NCBI RefSeq assembly: GCF_018323885.1
Contig: NZ_AP024585.1
Span: 2,294,001-2,358,000 of the forward strand
DNA length: 64,000 nucleotides
Direction of reading: 5' to 3'
Source of the DNA: Citrobacter amalonaticus
GTDB taxonomy: Bacteria > Pseudomonadota > Gammaproteobacteria > Enterobacterales > Enterobacteriaceae
The translations under genes and the position numbers were made by a program. The stretch's first letter is position 1, and each line of letters begins with the position of its first letter. The notes under the pieces are model-generated. The model ran no database searches. It worked only from the letters and a program-made list of their open reading frames with translations, and was not told where the DNA came from. Shown piece by piece: positions 45,197-54,327 of the stretch.

Positions 45197-46737
45197 AGAT
45201 ACGCTCACAGGTTGGCATGGTACTGAACCTCGATAAATGCATTGGCTGCCACACCTGCTCCGTCACCTGTAAAAACGTCTGGACCGGACGTGAAGGAATG
45301 GAGTACGCGTGGTTTAACAACGTTGAGACGAAACCCGGCATCGGCTACCCGAAAAACTGGGAAGACCAGGAAGAGTGGCAAGGCGGCTGGGTTCGCGACG
45401 TGAACGGTAAAATCCGACCACGTCTGGGCGGCAAAATGGGCGTCATCACCAAAATCTTCGCCAACCCGGTCATTCCACAAATCGATGATTACTACGAGCC
45501 CTTCACCTACGACTATCAGCATTTGCACAGCGCGCCGGAAGGCAAACATCAACCTACCGCCCGTCCCCGCTCGTTGATTGACGGTAAGCGGATGGACAAA
45601 ATCATCTGGGGGCCGAACTGGGAAGAGCTGCTCGGCGGCGAATTCGAAAAGCGCGCGCGAGACCGTAACTTCGACAAGATCCAAAAGGAGATGTACGGCC
45701 AGTTCGAAAACACCTTCATGATGTATCTGCCGCGTCTGTGTGAACACTGCCTGAACCCAAGCTGTGTCGCCACTTGTCCGAGCGGCGCTATCTACAAGCG
45801 TGAAGAAGACGGCATTGTGCTGATCGATCAGGATAAATGCCGCGGCTGGCGTCTGTGTATCAGCGGCTGCCCATACAAAAAAATCTACTTCAACTGGAAA
45901 AGCGGCAAATCCGAAAAATGCATTTTCTGTTATCCGCGCATTGAATCGGGCCAGCCGACGGTCTGTTCCGAAACCTGCGTCGGGCGCATCCGTTATCTTG
46001 GTGTGCTGCTCTACGATGCGGACCGCATTGAAGAAGCGGCCAGCACCGAGCATGAAACCGATCTCTATGAGCGTCAGTGCGACGTGTTTCTGAATCCGCA
46101 CGACCCGGCGGTGATAGAAGAAGCGCTTAAACAGGGCATTCCACAGAACGTGATCGACGCGGCGCAGCGTTCGCCAGTTTACAAAATGGCGATGGACTGG
46201 AAGCTGGCGCTGCCGCTGCATCCGGAATACCGCACTCTGCCGATGGTCTGGTATGTGCCGCCGCTGTCGCCGATTCAGTCTTACGCCGATGCGGGTGGAC
46301 TGCCGAAAAGCGACGGCGTACTACCGGCGATCGAAAGCCTGCGTATTCCGGTGCAGTACCTCGCCAATATGCTGAGCGCTGGCGACACCGGCCCGGTGCT
46401 GCGGGCGCTGAAGCGCATGATGGCGATGCGTCATTATATGCGCTCGCAGACCGTGGAAGGCGTCACCGACACCCGCGCGATTGACGAAGTCGGGTTGACC
46501 GTGGAACAGATTGAAGAGATGTATCGCTACCTGGCGATTGCCAATTACGAAGACCGTTTTGTCATCCCGACCAGCCACCGTGAAATGGCGCGTGATGCCT
46601 TCCCTGAGCGCAACGGTTGCGGCTTCTCTTTCGGTGATGGATGCCACGGCTCCGATACCAAATTTAATCTGTTCAACAGTAGCCGTATTGACGCGATCAA
46701 CATCACCGAAGTACGTGACAAAGCGGAGGGGGAATGA
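45193..46737 (+). CDS. narY: Nitrate reductase Z, iron-sulfur subunit
   Basis: 514-residue electron-transfer subunit with four Fe-S cluster motifs: CIGCHTCSVTCKNVW, CEHCLNPSCVATCPSG, CRGWRLCISGCPYKK and CIFCYPRIESGQPTVCSETC. The Trp in the third motif (CRGW) replaces a Cys, as in NarH, making that cluster [3Fe-4S]; this is normal for the family, not a defect. Shares 4-bp stop/start overlaps with narZ and narW. Confidence 0.95.
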   Translation: MKIRSQVGMVLNLDKCIGCHTCSVTCKNVWTGREGMEYAWFNNVETKPGIGYPKNWEDQEEWQGGWVRDVNGKIRPRLGGKMGVITKIFANPVIPQIDDYYEPFTYDYQHLHSAPEGKHQPTARPRSLIDGKRMDKIIWGPNWEELLGGEFEKRARDRNFDKIQKEMYGQFENTFMMYLPRLCEHCLNPSCVATCPSGAIYKREEDGIVLIDQDKCRGWRLCISGCPYKKIYFNWKSGKSEKCIFCYPRIESGQPTVCSETCVGRIRYLGVLLYDADRIEEAASTEHETDLYERQCDVFLNPHDPAVIEEALKQGIPQNVIDAAQRSPVYKMAMDWKLALPLHPEYRTLPMVWYVPPLSPIQSYADAGGLPKSDGVLPAIESLRIPVQYLANMLSAGDTGPVLRALKRMMAMRHYMRSQTVEGVTDTRAIDEVGLTVEQIEEMYRYLAIANYEDRFVIPTSHREMARDAFPERNGCGFSFGDGCHGSDTKFNLFNSSRIDAINITEVRDKAEGE

Positions 46738-47432
46738 TGCAAATCCTCAAGGTGATTGGCCTGCTGATGGAGTATCCGGATGAGCAACTGTGGGAGTGTA
46801 AGGACGATGCGCTGGCGCTGGTGCGACACGATGCGCCGATGCTCACCGACTTCACCGAAACCCTGCTCAGCGCGCCGCTGCTCGATAAACAGGCCGAATG
46901 GTGCGAAGTGTTTGATCGAGGGCGCGCCACCTCGCTGCTGTTGTTCGAGCATGTGCATGCGGAATCGCGCGATCGCGGTCAGGCGATGGTCGATTTGCTG
47001 GCGCAGTACGAGAAAGTCGGGCTACAGCTTGATTGTCGCGAGCTGCCGGACCATCTGCCACTGTATCTGGAATACCTGAGCGTACTGCCGGAAGCGGAAG
47101 CGCGCGAAGGTTTGCAGAACGTCGCTCCAATTCTGGCCCTGCTGGGCGGGCGCTTAAAGCAGCGCGACACGCCGTGGTATCAACTGTTTGATGCCCTGCT
47201 TTTTCTGGCGGGCAGCCCACTATCAAGTGACAGTGTCACGAAACAGGTGAACGCCGAGGACCGTGATGATACCCGACAGGCGCTGGATGCCGTCTGGGAA
47301 GAGGAACAGGTGAAATTTATCGAAGATAACGCCACGGCCTGTGACAGTTCGCCGTTACAGCAATATCAACGACGCTTTAGCCAGGACGTGGCGCCACAGT
47401 ACGTCGACGTCAGCGCGGGAGGCCCGAAATGA
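46734..47432 (+). CDS. narW: Nitrate reductase Z assembly chaperone
   Basis: 232-residue NarJ/NarW-type (TorD-like, all-helical) chaperone required for Mo-cofactor insertion into NarZ before membrane docking; not part of the final enzyme. Markers: [16 protein letters not shown] at the N-terminus, [19 protein letters not shown] and [16 protein letters not shown], the conserved central motif. Overlaps both neighbours by 4 bp. Confidence 0.95.
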   Translation: MMQILKVIGLLMEYPDEQLWECKDDALALVRHDAPMLTDFTETLLSAPLLDKQAEWCEVFDRGRATSLLLFEHVHAESRDRGQAMVDLLAQYEKVGLQLDCRELPDHLPLYLEYLSVLPEAEAREGLQNVAPILALLGGRLKQRDTPWYQLFDALLFLAGSPLSSDSVTKQVNAEDRDDTRQALDAVWEEEQVKFIEDNATACDSSPLQQYQRRFSQDVAPQYVDVSAGGPK

Positions 47433-48109
47433 TACAGTTCCTGAACGTCTTTTTTTACGACATCTACCCCTATCTCTGCGGGACGGTGTTTATCCTTGGC
47501 AGTTGGCTGCGCTATGACTACGGCCAGTACACCTGGCGGGCGTCTTCCAGTCAGATGCTGGACAAGCGCGGGATGGTCCTGTGGTCGAATTTGTTCCACA
47601 TCGGTATTCTGGGGATCTTCTTTGGTCACCTGTTCGGCATGTTAACCCCACACTGGATGTACGCCTGGTTCCTGCCTGTTGCGGTGAAACAACAGATGGC
47701 GATGATTGCCGGCGGGATCTGCGGCGTACTGACGCTGGTAGGCGGCGCGGGCTTGCTGGTGCGTCGTCTGACCAACTCTCGCGTCCGGGCCACCTCGTCC
47801 ACGGCAGATATCCTGATCCTCTGCATTCTGCTGATTCAGTGCATTCTGGGCTTAAGCACAATACCGTTCTCCGCCCAGCACCCGGACGGCAGTGAAATGC
47901 TGAAACTGGTGGAATGGGCGCAGTCGGTTGTCACCTTCCGTGGCGGGGCTTCTGCCCACCTCGACGGCGTGGCGTTTATCTTCCGCGTGCATCTGGTGCT
48001 GGGAATGACCATCTTCCTGCTCTTCCCGTTCACCCGTCTGGTTCATGTCTGGAGCGCACCGTTTGAGTACTTTACCCGACGCTACCAGATCGTTCGTTCC
48101 CGTCGTTAG
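47429..48109 (+). CDS. narV: Nitrate reductase Z, cytochrome b gamma subunit
   Basis: 226-residue membrane subunit taking electrons from quinol. Five helices; haem b ligands fit His in [18 protein letters not shown], and His in FRVHLVLGM and [10 protein letters not shown]-terminus [14 protein letters not shown] matches NarI/NarV. Last gene of narZYWV; hairpin follows 8 bp after the stop. Confidence 0.95.
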   Translation: MIQFLNVFFYDIYPYLCGTVFILGSWLRYDYGQYTWRASSSQMLDKRGMVLWSNLFHIGILGIFFGHLFGMLTPHWMYAWFLPVAVKQQMAMIAGGICGVLTLVGGAGLLVRRLTNSRVRATSSTADILILCILLIQCILGLSTIPFSAQHPDGSEMLKLVEWAQSVVTFRGGASAHLDGVAFIFRVHLVLGMTIFLLFPFTRLVHVWSAPFEYFTRRYQIVRSRR

Positions 48110-48117
48110 GCATTTCG

Positions 48118-48144
48118 GTGTCGGATGGTAATGCCATCCGACAC
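48118..48144 (+). terminator. Hairpin after narV
   Basis: GTGTCGGATGG-(5)-CCATCCGACAC, perfect 11-bp stem of REP type, no T-run. Probable 3' end or processing site of the nar operon. Confidence 0.55.
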
Positions 48145-48148
48145 GCTG

Positions 48149-48184
48149 CACGTTATGACGCTTCTTCACCTCAGGGAGAATGCT
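48149..48184 (+). repeat. Direct repeat copy A (left of autotransporter)
   Basis: CACGTTATGACGCTTC...CTCAGGGAGAATGCT, 36 nt, matches 29 of 36 bases with 51806-51841, which lies immediately before the yddE start codon. In E. coli narV is followed directly by yddE, so copy A looks like the ancestral yddE leader left behind narV when other DNA entered. Confidence 0.7.
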
Positions 48185-48212
48185 GCTGGTGAAAAGACAT
48201 CAGGAGCGAGTA

Positions 48213-48329
48213 TTAGTCCGCGAGGGTATTGTCGATATTGAAGTAGTCATTCAGGGTAACCAACTGCTTAAAGTGACTATATTCGTCAATGCGGCGAACT
48301 TGTTTCACGCACAGCGGGTAATAGATTTT
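48213..48329 (-). pseudogene. Possible 3' remnant of an unidentified gene
   Basis: On the minus strand a frame closed by stops on both sides encodes ~38 residues (KIYYPLCVKQVRRID, EYSHFKQLVTLNDYFNID, NTLAD). It has natural-looking composition with no start codon and no SD, as expected for the C-terminal end of a gene whose remainder has been lost. I cannot name the family. It may equally be chance. Confidence 0.3.
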
Positions 48330-48337
48330 TAAAAATT

Positions 48338-48364
48338 CACGGGTAGGAAATATTCCTACCCGTG
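48338..48364. terminator. Strong isolated hairpin, 12-bp stem
   Basis: CACGGGTAGGAA-ATA-TTCCTACCCGTG. On the minus strand the stem runs into AATTTTTAAAAA; on the plus strand into CGGTTTATTTG. It is not adjacent to an intact gene; perhaps a terminator left from a lost gene, or insulation of the autotransporter gene. Confidence 0.55.
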
Positions 48365-48777
48365 CGGTTTATTTGTCTGTCATGATACTGATGAGTTTAA
48401 ATTACGCCATGAAACATCTTAATAAATCTTAAATCGGATTTAAGACATGTTATCTCTTTAAAAATCATAAAGATGACATCAATCCCTCTCTTTTATTATA
48501 TGCAATACCTGTTGCGAAATTAACGTCATTTCATCTGTAATCCATTATTTCACTTCACGCTTAACTGATTTCTTTAGTTACGTAAGATCAATTCATTTGT
48601 GATCCATTCAGCAACATGAAAAATAAATCACTGTTGCACGAATGAATTACTGGAAGGAATTCGGCAGATATCGTCTGACTCAAATTGCTTTCGCTCTGTC
48701 TGGAAACCAAAACGCAGCGTTGAGAAATATAATTTATTCCGTGCTGTATTTGTCTATTAAAAAAAGCGAATAGGGAT
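48365..48777. other. AT-rich region upstream of the autotransporter gene
   Basis: About 410 bp, clearly richer in A/T than the flanking nar genes, without a supported gene. It must hold the autotransporter promoter; the high A/T content suggests H-NS silencing. The start codon follows AATAGGGAT, a weak SD. Confidence 0.4.
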
Positions 48778-51717
48778 ATGAAAGAATTTAAATTAACCAC
48801 TATGGCGCTGTTGATCGGCAGCCTGTTAATGACAAATAACGTAAATGCAAAAATTTATGATGAAGATGATGGCATTATCACCGGCAGTGGTGCCCTGGTT
48901 GCAGGTGGCAGCTATAAAATTATCAGCGTCGCAGGGGAAGACAACACCCTCTTCGTGGAAAACAATGGCGCGATTACGGTAACGGCTCCGGCTGGAACAC
49001 CGATTGTTAGCGGCATGGGCGAGTTTGAAGATGGCGATTTTTCACTTGCCTCTGGCGCTGTCTTTGTTGCCAATAGCGGCACAATCAATTTGGGGTCAGG
49101 TTCTACCATTAATCAGCTTGTCGGGGATTACATTCCGGGTACGGTTGAAGGACGCCCTGACCTGGCGCTGGACAATGATTATCACACGATGTTCGCGGTT
49201 GGCATTCTCAATGTCGGCGGATCAAGCGATGCCTATCTTGCGAAAAAAGGCGCGATTATTGCTGATGATTTAACCATAAACATCAGCCACAAACGTGATA
49301 ATAAGGACATCATGGGTATTTACGCTGATAAGAATAACGGCGTGATTACCCTGACCGGTGACACCACGGTGAATGCAACCATCACCGGAGCGAAGGGACA
49401 CATTTTTGGCATTTATGCGAAAGAAGGAACCCTCATCAACGCTGAAAACCTGATTGTTAATAACAAGAGTACGGAATACTCCGTGGGGATCGTTTCAGAA
49501 TCGACAAATTCCACTCACCGCTCGCTTATTCGTTATCAGAATGCCACCGTGAAATCCGTTGCTGATGAGTTTGCAGACGGCATTAATGCTAACGCGGGTT
49601 ATATTGAAGCCTTTGGGGATACCGCGGTCGATATCACTGCCAATCGCGTTGGGGCGGTTGCTACAGGTATCTGGCTATCTGATGGTATTGATGACATCGA
49701 TTTGGATTCGTACATCACCACTCATGGAACGACGTCAGTATTGTTAAAATCAGGCGCGGATCAGACGGTTCTTGAAGGCGTCGATTCAATGGGCTCCTCG
49801 CAATATACCGGTAGTAACCTGACCATTACCCTGGATACTCAAGGGCATCAACAGACGACCGGTTCCGGTATTATGGCCAGTAAAGAAGATGCGCTCACGG
49901 CGGGTAAAATCGACATTAATGGTCGTCTGAACATTGATGTTATCGATACCACCCGCAGTGGGAGCTGGAAATACGTTCAGGCGAATAAAGGCGGCGAGAT
50001 CACGCTAAACGGTGAAGTGCAACTGGGGGTTAACTACAACGACCCGGATGCCACTGCCATTCTGGCGGAAAACGCCGACTCCCGCGTGACGATTAACCCG
50101 CAGAAAATCGACGTTGTCGGGACGATTGAAGCCCTGGATTCCGCCGTGGTTGATGTGAATGCGATTAACCAGTCGCGTTTCGTCGGCGGGATGGTCACCA
50201 GCGGCAATGCAGTGAATAACCTGTCGCTGGCCGACGGCTCGGCCTGGAGCATGACCAAAAGTTCTCAGCTCACCAACCTGACGCTGAATGACTCCACGCT
50301 GACCTTTATGCCAGCCGCCACACAGCGTCGTATGCTGACGCGTGATACCGCGAGCTTCAAAACCCTGACAGTGGACGGTGATTACACAGGCACTAACGGT
50401 AATCTCGTGATGAACACCCAACTGGGCGATGACAACTCACCGACTGACCGGATGATCGTTGCGGGCAACACCTCCGGCAGCACGAACGTTAAAGTACTGA
50501 ACGCCGGGGGCGCGGGCGGTCTGACGACGTCGGGCATCGAACTGATTAGCGTTGGCGGCAATTCTGACGGTGTGTTTACACAAAATGGCCGTATCGTGGC
50601 CGGTGCGTATGACTACACCCTGCATCGCGGTGAAGGCGAGAATAATAAAAACTGGTATCTGAGCAGCGCCCTGTCTCCGGTTACTCCGCTGGATCCTCTG
50701 AATCCTACCGATCCACAGCCGCCAACTCCGACGCCGCGCGAACACGCGGTGCGTCCGGAAGCCGGTCTGTACGGCATGAACCTGCAGGCGGCGAACACGC
50801 TGTTCAATACCCGTTTGCAGGATCGTCTGGGCGAAACGCATTACGTGGACGCGCTGACCGGCAAAGAAGCCGTCACCAGTATGTGGCTGCGTAACGTGGG
50901 CGGTCATACCCGTCAGAAAGACAGCAGTAGTCAACTGGATATGCAGGCCAACCGTTATGTCATGCAACTGGGCGGCGACATTGCGCAGTGGTCTTCGAAC
51001 AACACTGACCGCTACCATCTGGGTCTGATGGCCGGTTATGCGAACCAGAAAGCGCGTGCCGAAAACCAGCGTAACGGTAACCGGGCCGACAGCCGCATCA
51101 GTGGTTACAGCGTTGGTTTGTACGGCACCTGGCTGCAGGACAACGCGACGCACGAAGGCGCGTATGTCGATAGCTGGGCGCAGTACAGCTGGTTTGATAA
51201 CACCGTTTCTGGTCGTGACGTCGAATCTGAAGAGTATGATTCTAAGGGCTTCGCCGCCTCTGTTGAATCCGGCTACACCTGGAAACTGGCCGAACTCAGC
51301 GAGCGTAACGCGCTGTATATTCAGCCAAAAGCCCAGATCACCTGGATGGGCGTGAAGGCAGATGAGCACAAAGAAGTTAACGGTACCCGCGTTGAAGGTA
51401 ACGGCGATGGCAACATCCAGACCCGCGTCGGCGTCCGTCTGTTCGGCAAGGGCCACAACACACTGGACGACGGCAAAGACCACACCTTCCAGCCGTTTGT
51501 CGAAGCCAACTGGATCCACAACAGCAAAGACTTTGGCGTCGCAATGAACGGTGAAAATGTGAATCTGAAAGGCGCCCGCAATATTGGCGAACTGAAAGCC
51601 GGTGTTGAAGGCCAGTTGACGAAGAACGTCGCCCTGTGGGGCAACGTCGCTCAGCAGGTTGGTAACAACGGCTACAGCGATACCTCTGCAATGGTGGGGA
51701 TTAAAGCCTCCTTCTGA
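48778..51717 (+). CDS. Type Va autotransporter, adhesin-like
   Basis: 979 residues. Sec signal 1-24 (LTTMALLIGSLLMTNNVNA), passenger ~25-640 rich in beta-helix-like repeats (many N/T/D/G turns such as GVITLTGDTTVNATITG) and without cysteine, then a Pro-rich linker (PLDPLNPTDPQPPTPTP) and a C-terminal barrel domain (~690-979) starting EAGLYGMNLQAANTLF and ending AMVGIKASF with terminal Phe. The plan fits AIDA-type self-associating or adhesive autotransporters. No protease triad is evident, so the passenger probably stays surface-bound. It is absent from the E. coli narV-yddE junction and is flanked by duplicated yddE leader sequence: an acquired gene. The 5' half is AT-richer than its surroundings. 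Confidence 0.88.
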   Translation: MKEFKLTTMALLIGSLLMTNNVNAKIYDEDDGIITGSGALVAGGSYKIISVAGEDNTLFVENNGAITVTAPAGTPIVSGMGEFEDGDFSLASGAVFVANSGTINLGSGSTINQLVGDYIPGTVEGRPDLALDNDYHTMFAVGILNVGGSSDAYLAKKGAIIADDLTINISHKRDNKDIMGIYADKNNGVITLTGDTTVNATITGAKGHIFGIYAKEGTLINAENLIVNNKSTEYSVGIVSESTNSTHRSLIRYQNATVKSVADEFADGINANAGYIEAFGDTAVDITANRVGAVATGIWLSDGIDDIDLDSYITTHGTTSVLLKSGADQTVLEGVDSMGSSQYTGSNLTITLDTQGHQQTTGSGIMASKEDALTAGKIDINGRLNIDVIDTTRSGSWKYVQANKGGEITLNGEVQLGVNYNDPDATAILAENADSRVTINPQKIDVVGTIEALDSAVVDVNAINQSRFVGGMVTSGNAVNNLSLADGSAWSMTKSSQLTNLTLNDSTLTFMPAATQRRMLTRDTASFKTLTVDGDYTGTNGNLVMNTQLGDDNSPTDRMIVAGNTSGSTNVKVLNAGGAGGLTTSGIELISVGGNSDGVFTQNGRIVAGAYDYTLHRGEGENNKNWYLSSALSPVTPLDPLNPTDPQPPTPTPREHAVRPEAGLYGMNLQAANTLFNTRLQDRLGETHYVDALTGKEAVTSMWLRNVGGHTRQKDSSSQLDMQANRYVMQLGGDIAQWSSNNTDRYHLGLMAGYANQKARAENQRNGNRADSRISGYSVGLYGTWLQDNATHEGAYVDSWAQYSWFDNTVSGRDVESEEYDSKGFAASVESGYTWKLAELSERNALYIQPKAQITWMGVKADEHKEVNGTRVEGNGDGNIQTRVGVRLFGKGHNTLDDGKDHTFQPFVEANWIHNSKDFGVAMNGENVNLKGARNIGELKAGVEGQLTKNVALWGNVAQQVGNNGYSDTSAMVGIKASF

Positions 51718-51721
51718 TAAT

Positions 51722-51760
51722 AAAACACCCGGCTCATGTAAATGCCTGCCGGGTTTTATT
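51722..51760 (+). terminator. Autotransporter terminator
   Basis: ACCCGGC-(14)-GCCGGGT then TTTATT; the AAAA before the stem can also pair with the T-run. Five bp after the stop. Confidence 0.8.
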
Positions 51761-51805
51761 CTTTCACACGCCGGATTGACAGATGCATCGCTATCCGGCC
51801 TTTTC

Positions 51806-51841
51806 CACGTTATGATGCTTCCCTCACTCAGGGAGAACGCT
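51806..51841 (+). repeat. Direct repeat copy B (yddE leader)
   Basis: CACGTTATGATGCTTCC...CTCAGGGAGAACGCT; contains the yddE SD (GGGAGAA). Partner of 48149-48184. A partial REP (GCCGGAT...ATCCGGC, ~51770-51800) precedes it. Confidence 0.7.
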
Positions 51842-51842
51842 A

Positions 51843-52736
51843 ATGAAACCACAGGTTTACCACGTTGATGCTTTCACCAGAACCCCCTTTCGCGGCAATT
51901 CCGCAGGTGTCGTCCTGAATGCTGATGGCCTCAGCGAAACACAGATGCAACTGATTGCCCGCGAACTACGCCACTCTGAAACTGCATTCCTGCTGCGAAG
52001 CGATGACAGCGATGTCCGCATTCGCTACTTTACGCCGACCGTAGAAGTGCCGATTTGTGGGCACGCCACCGTTGCGGCGCATTATGTCCGCGCCACGGTG
52101 CTGGGACTGGGCAACACCACAGTCTGGCAAACCTCGCTGGCGGGTCGACACCGGGTGGCGATCCGTCATGATGACGGTGATTACCGTATTTCGCTGGAAC
52201 AAGGCACGCCAACCTTTGAAGCGCCGATTGAAGGTGACATCCGCGCGGCTATTCTTCGTGCGCTGCACCTGAATGAAAGCGATATGCTGCCGGGCTTGCC
52301 GATTCAGGTGGCGTCGACAGGCCATTCTAAAGTGATGATTCCGCTTAAGCCTGAAGTCGATATCGATGCCCTCGCTCCCGATCTTTCTGCGCTTTGTACC
52401 ATCAGTCAGCAAATTGGCTGCAATGGCTTTTTCCCATTCCAGATCCGTCCGGGCAAAAATGAGACTGACGGGCGCATGTTCTCACCGGCAATTGGTATTG
52501 TTGAAGATCCGGTGACCGGCAATGCCAATGGCCCGATGGGTGCCTGGCTGGTGCATCACGGTTTACTGGAACACGACGGGAAATCGCTGCAGGTAAAAGG
52601 ACATCAGGGACGGGCATTGGGTCGCGATGGCACCGTTGAAATTAACGTGACGATTCAGAATAACCAGCCGGAAAAAGTCACCATCACGGGTAACGCGGTG
52701 ATTCTGTTTCACGCTGAATGGGCGATAGATTTTTAA
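51843..52736 (+). CDS. yddE: PhzF-family isomerase-like protein
   Basis: 297 residues, same as E. coli YddE, a structurally known PhzF-fold protein of two similar alpha/beta barrels. Catalytic-type Glu in RHSETAFLL and the family blocks PICGHATVAAHYV and VEDPVTGNANGPMGAWLV are present. PhzF relatives are isomerases in phenazine synthesis, but no substrate is established for YddE. Single gene, ended by a REP-like palindrome. Confidence 0.93.
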   Translation: MKPQVYHVDAFTRTPFRGNSAGVVLNADGLSETQMQLIARELRHSETAFLLRSDDSDVRIRYFTPTVEVPICGHATVAAHYVRATVLGLGNTTVWQTSLAGRHRVAIRHDDGDYRISLEQGTPTFEAPIEGDIRAAILRALHLNESDMLPGLPIQVASTGHSKVMIPLKPEVDIDALAPDLSALCTISQQIGCNGFFPFQIRPGKNETDGRMFSPAIGIVEDPVTGNANGPMGAWLVHHGLLEHDGKSLQVKGHQGRALGRDGTVEINVTIQNNQPEKVTITGNAVILFHAEWAIDF

Positions 52737-52741
52737 AATTA

Positions 52742-52773
52742 TGCCCGGTAAGCGCCTGCGCCTACCGGGTTTT
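52742..52773. terminator. REP-like hairpin between yddE and nhoA
   Basis: CCCGGTA-(12)-TACCGGG followed by TTTT on the plus strand, placed between convergent genes. Inner bases (GCGCC/GGCGC-type) extend the stem. Acts as yddE terminator. Confidence 0.7.
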
Positions 52774-52775
52774 CA

Positions 52776-53621
52776 TTATTTTCCCGCTTCGGGATGCGTA
52801 TCAAACGCCGCCATCACCCTGGCAAGCTCAGTTTCCGTAAAACCATGCTTCGCGTCTGTCACTCCCAGACCAAAACGTTCCTGTAGTAGCGCGTACAATG
52901 AAGCGACATCCGGTAAATTGCGCTGTTCTGCCACTCTGTCACCTTCGTAATGCGTGAAATGGAAGTTAGTGAGGGTCAATTTTCCCCCGTCCGGCAAATG
53001 ACGGCACATCAGCAGATGATGACGAAAATGTGATTGCGGCCAGTGCGCAGACCAAAAGTTGCCCATCACATAATCACTTTGCTGCTGCACCACCCGATCA
53101 AAACGGTACATCGATTGCCAGCGATCGTGATGACAAAACTGCAGGATCCAGTCGTCCCCCTCCTGCTGCAAACGGTATTCTCCATGTGGCGTCTTCTGGA
53201 TAATGTCCGCTTGCAGACGAATGGGGGCAGTAAGCGTCTGACCACCAAATCCCACATCGGCGATCCACGATTCGCCATCCAGTTCAACCAGCAGCAGACG
53301 GTGAGTTCGCGGTGGCAGGCTCGGCGGATTAGCCAGCACCACGCGTCCCAGCAAACTACGCACGGTAAACCCCAGTTCGCGCAGAACGCGCTCAAATACG
53401 CCATTTTGCTCAAAGCAATAGCCGCCGCGACGTGCGGTAATCAGTTTCTCTTCCAGCGACCTGTCATCAAGGTGCATTTCTCGCGGTAACAGCACGTCGA
53501 GATTTTCAAACGGGATAGTACAGTTATGCTGCAAATGTAGCGCCCGAAGCGTCTCAATATTGACTTCGGCACGCCCTGACCAGTTCAGACGAGCAAAATA
53601 AGCATTCAGGATAGGCGTCAT
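52776..53621 (-). CDS. nhoA: Arylamine N-acetyltransferase / N-hydroxyarylamine O-acetyltransferase
   Basis: 281 residues starting MTPILNAYF (E. coli NhoA 281). Transfers acetyl from acetyl-CoA to arylamines and activates N-hydroxyarylamines. Catalytic Cys69 lies in RRGGYCFEQNGVF; the partner His and Asp fit THRLLLVEL and WIADVGFGG. An upstream extension of 18 codons is rejected by length. Divergent from yddH. Confidence 0.95.
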   Translation of the reverse strand: MTPILNAYFARLNWSGRAEVNIETLRALHLQHNCTIPFENLDVLLPREMHLDDRSLEEKLITARRGGYCFEQNGVFERVLRELGFTVRSLLGRVVLANPPSLPPRTHRLLLVELDGESWIADVGFGGQTLTAPIRLQADIIQKTPHGEYRLQQEGDDWILQFCHHDRWQSMYRFDRVVQQQSDYVMGNFWSAHWPQSHFRHHLLMCRHLPDGGKLTLTNFHFTHYEGDRVAEQRNLPDVASLYALLQERFGLGVTDAKHGFTETELARVMAAFDTHPEAGK

Positions 53622-53757
53622 CAGATTTCCTGTTGTGGGCCTTAAATCGTTATCCGAGTATAAACGATGTGCCAAAGAGTGAGGCGGGTGTTATTCGGCG
53701 CTTGGCGCAACGTCAGTTTTCAATAATACTGAGAAAAACCCTTTGCGAGACAATTCT

Positions 53758-54327
53758 ATGAGTCGATTTCGTCCTGTCGAATTACGCCACGCCAGTCGTC
53801 TGCTCAATCATGGTCCCACGGTACTGATCACCAGTCGCGATGAGGTCAGCAACCGGCGCAATATCATGGCCGCCGCATGGTCGATGCCCGTTGAGTTTGA
53901 TCCGCCTCGTCTCGCCATTGTGGTCGATAAAACGGCCTGGTCGCGGGAATTAATTGAGCGCAGCGGCCTGTTCGGTATTGTCATTCCCGGTGTTGCCGCC
54001 ACTAACTGGACATACGCCGTTGGCAGCGTTTCCGGGCGCGATGAAGACAAATTCAACTGTTACGGCATTCCGGTGGTCAAAGGCCCCGTACTGGGACTGC
54101 CGGTCGTCGAAGAAAAATGTCTGGCATGGATGGAATGCCGCCTCCTCCCCGCCACCGCTGCGCAGGAGAAATACGATACCTTATTCGGTGAAGTGGTTTC
54201 TGCCGCCGCCGATGAACGGGTGTTTGTCGAAGGCCGCTGGCAGTTCGATGACGACAAACTCAACACCCTGCATCATCTTGGCGCCGGTACATTTGTCACC
54301 AGCGGCAAACGCGTGACGGCGGGCTAA
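53758..54327 (+). CDS. yddH: Flavin reductase-like protein YddH
   Basis: 189 residues, E. coli YddH length. Flavin-reductase-like FMN-binding split-barrel: RNIMAAAWSMPVEFDPPRLAIVV-type core (given in part), then KFNCYGIPVVKG and LAWMECRLLP. Members reduce FMN or act as reductase partners of monooxygenases; substrate of YddH is unknown. Ends back to back with the convergent DeoR gene (adjacent stop codons, no terminator between). Confidence 0.9.
   Translation: MSRFRPVELRHASRLLNHGPTVLITSRDEVSNRRNIMAAAWSMPVEFDPPRLAIVVDKTAWSRELIERSGLFGIVIPGVAATNWTYAVGSVSGRDEDKFNCYGIPVVKGPVLGLPVVEEKCLAWMECRLLPATAAQEKYDTLFGEVVSAAADERVFVEGRWQFDDDKLNTLHHLGAGTFVTSGKRVTAG

Noticed and set aside
45839..45870. Missing Cys in the third narY cluster motif (CRGW)
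   Set aside because: Trp at this place is normal in NarH/NarY and gives the [3Fe-4S] cluster.
45205..46221. 338-codon minus-strand frame opposite narY
   Set aside because: Complement of a conserved iron-sulfur protein gene; no independent evidence for coding.
50437..51852. 471-codon minus-strand frame opposite the autotransporter barrel
   Set aside because: Shadow of the codon pattern of the barrel domain; composition unlike a protein family and no start signals.
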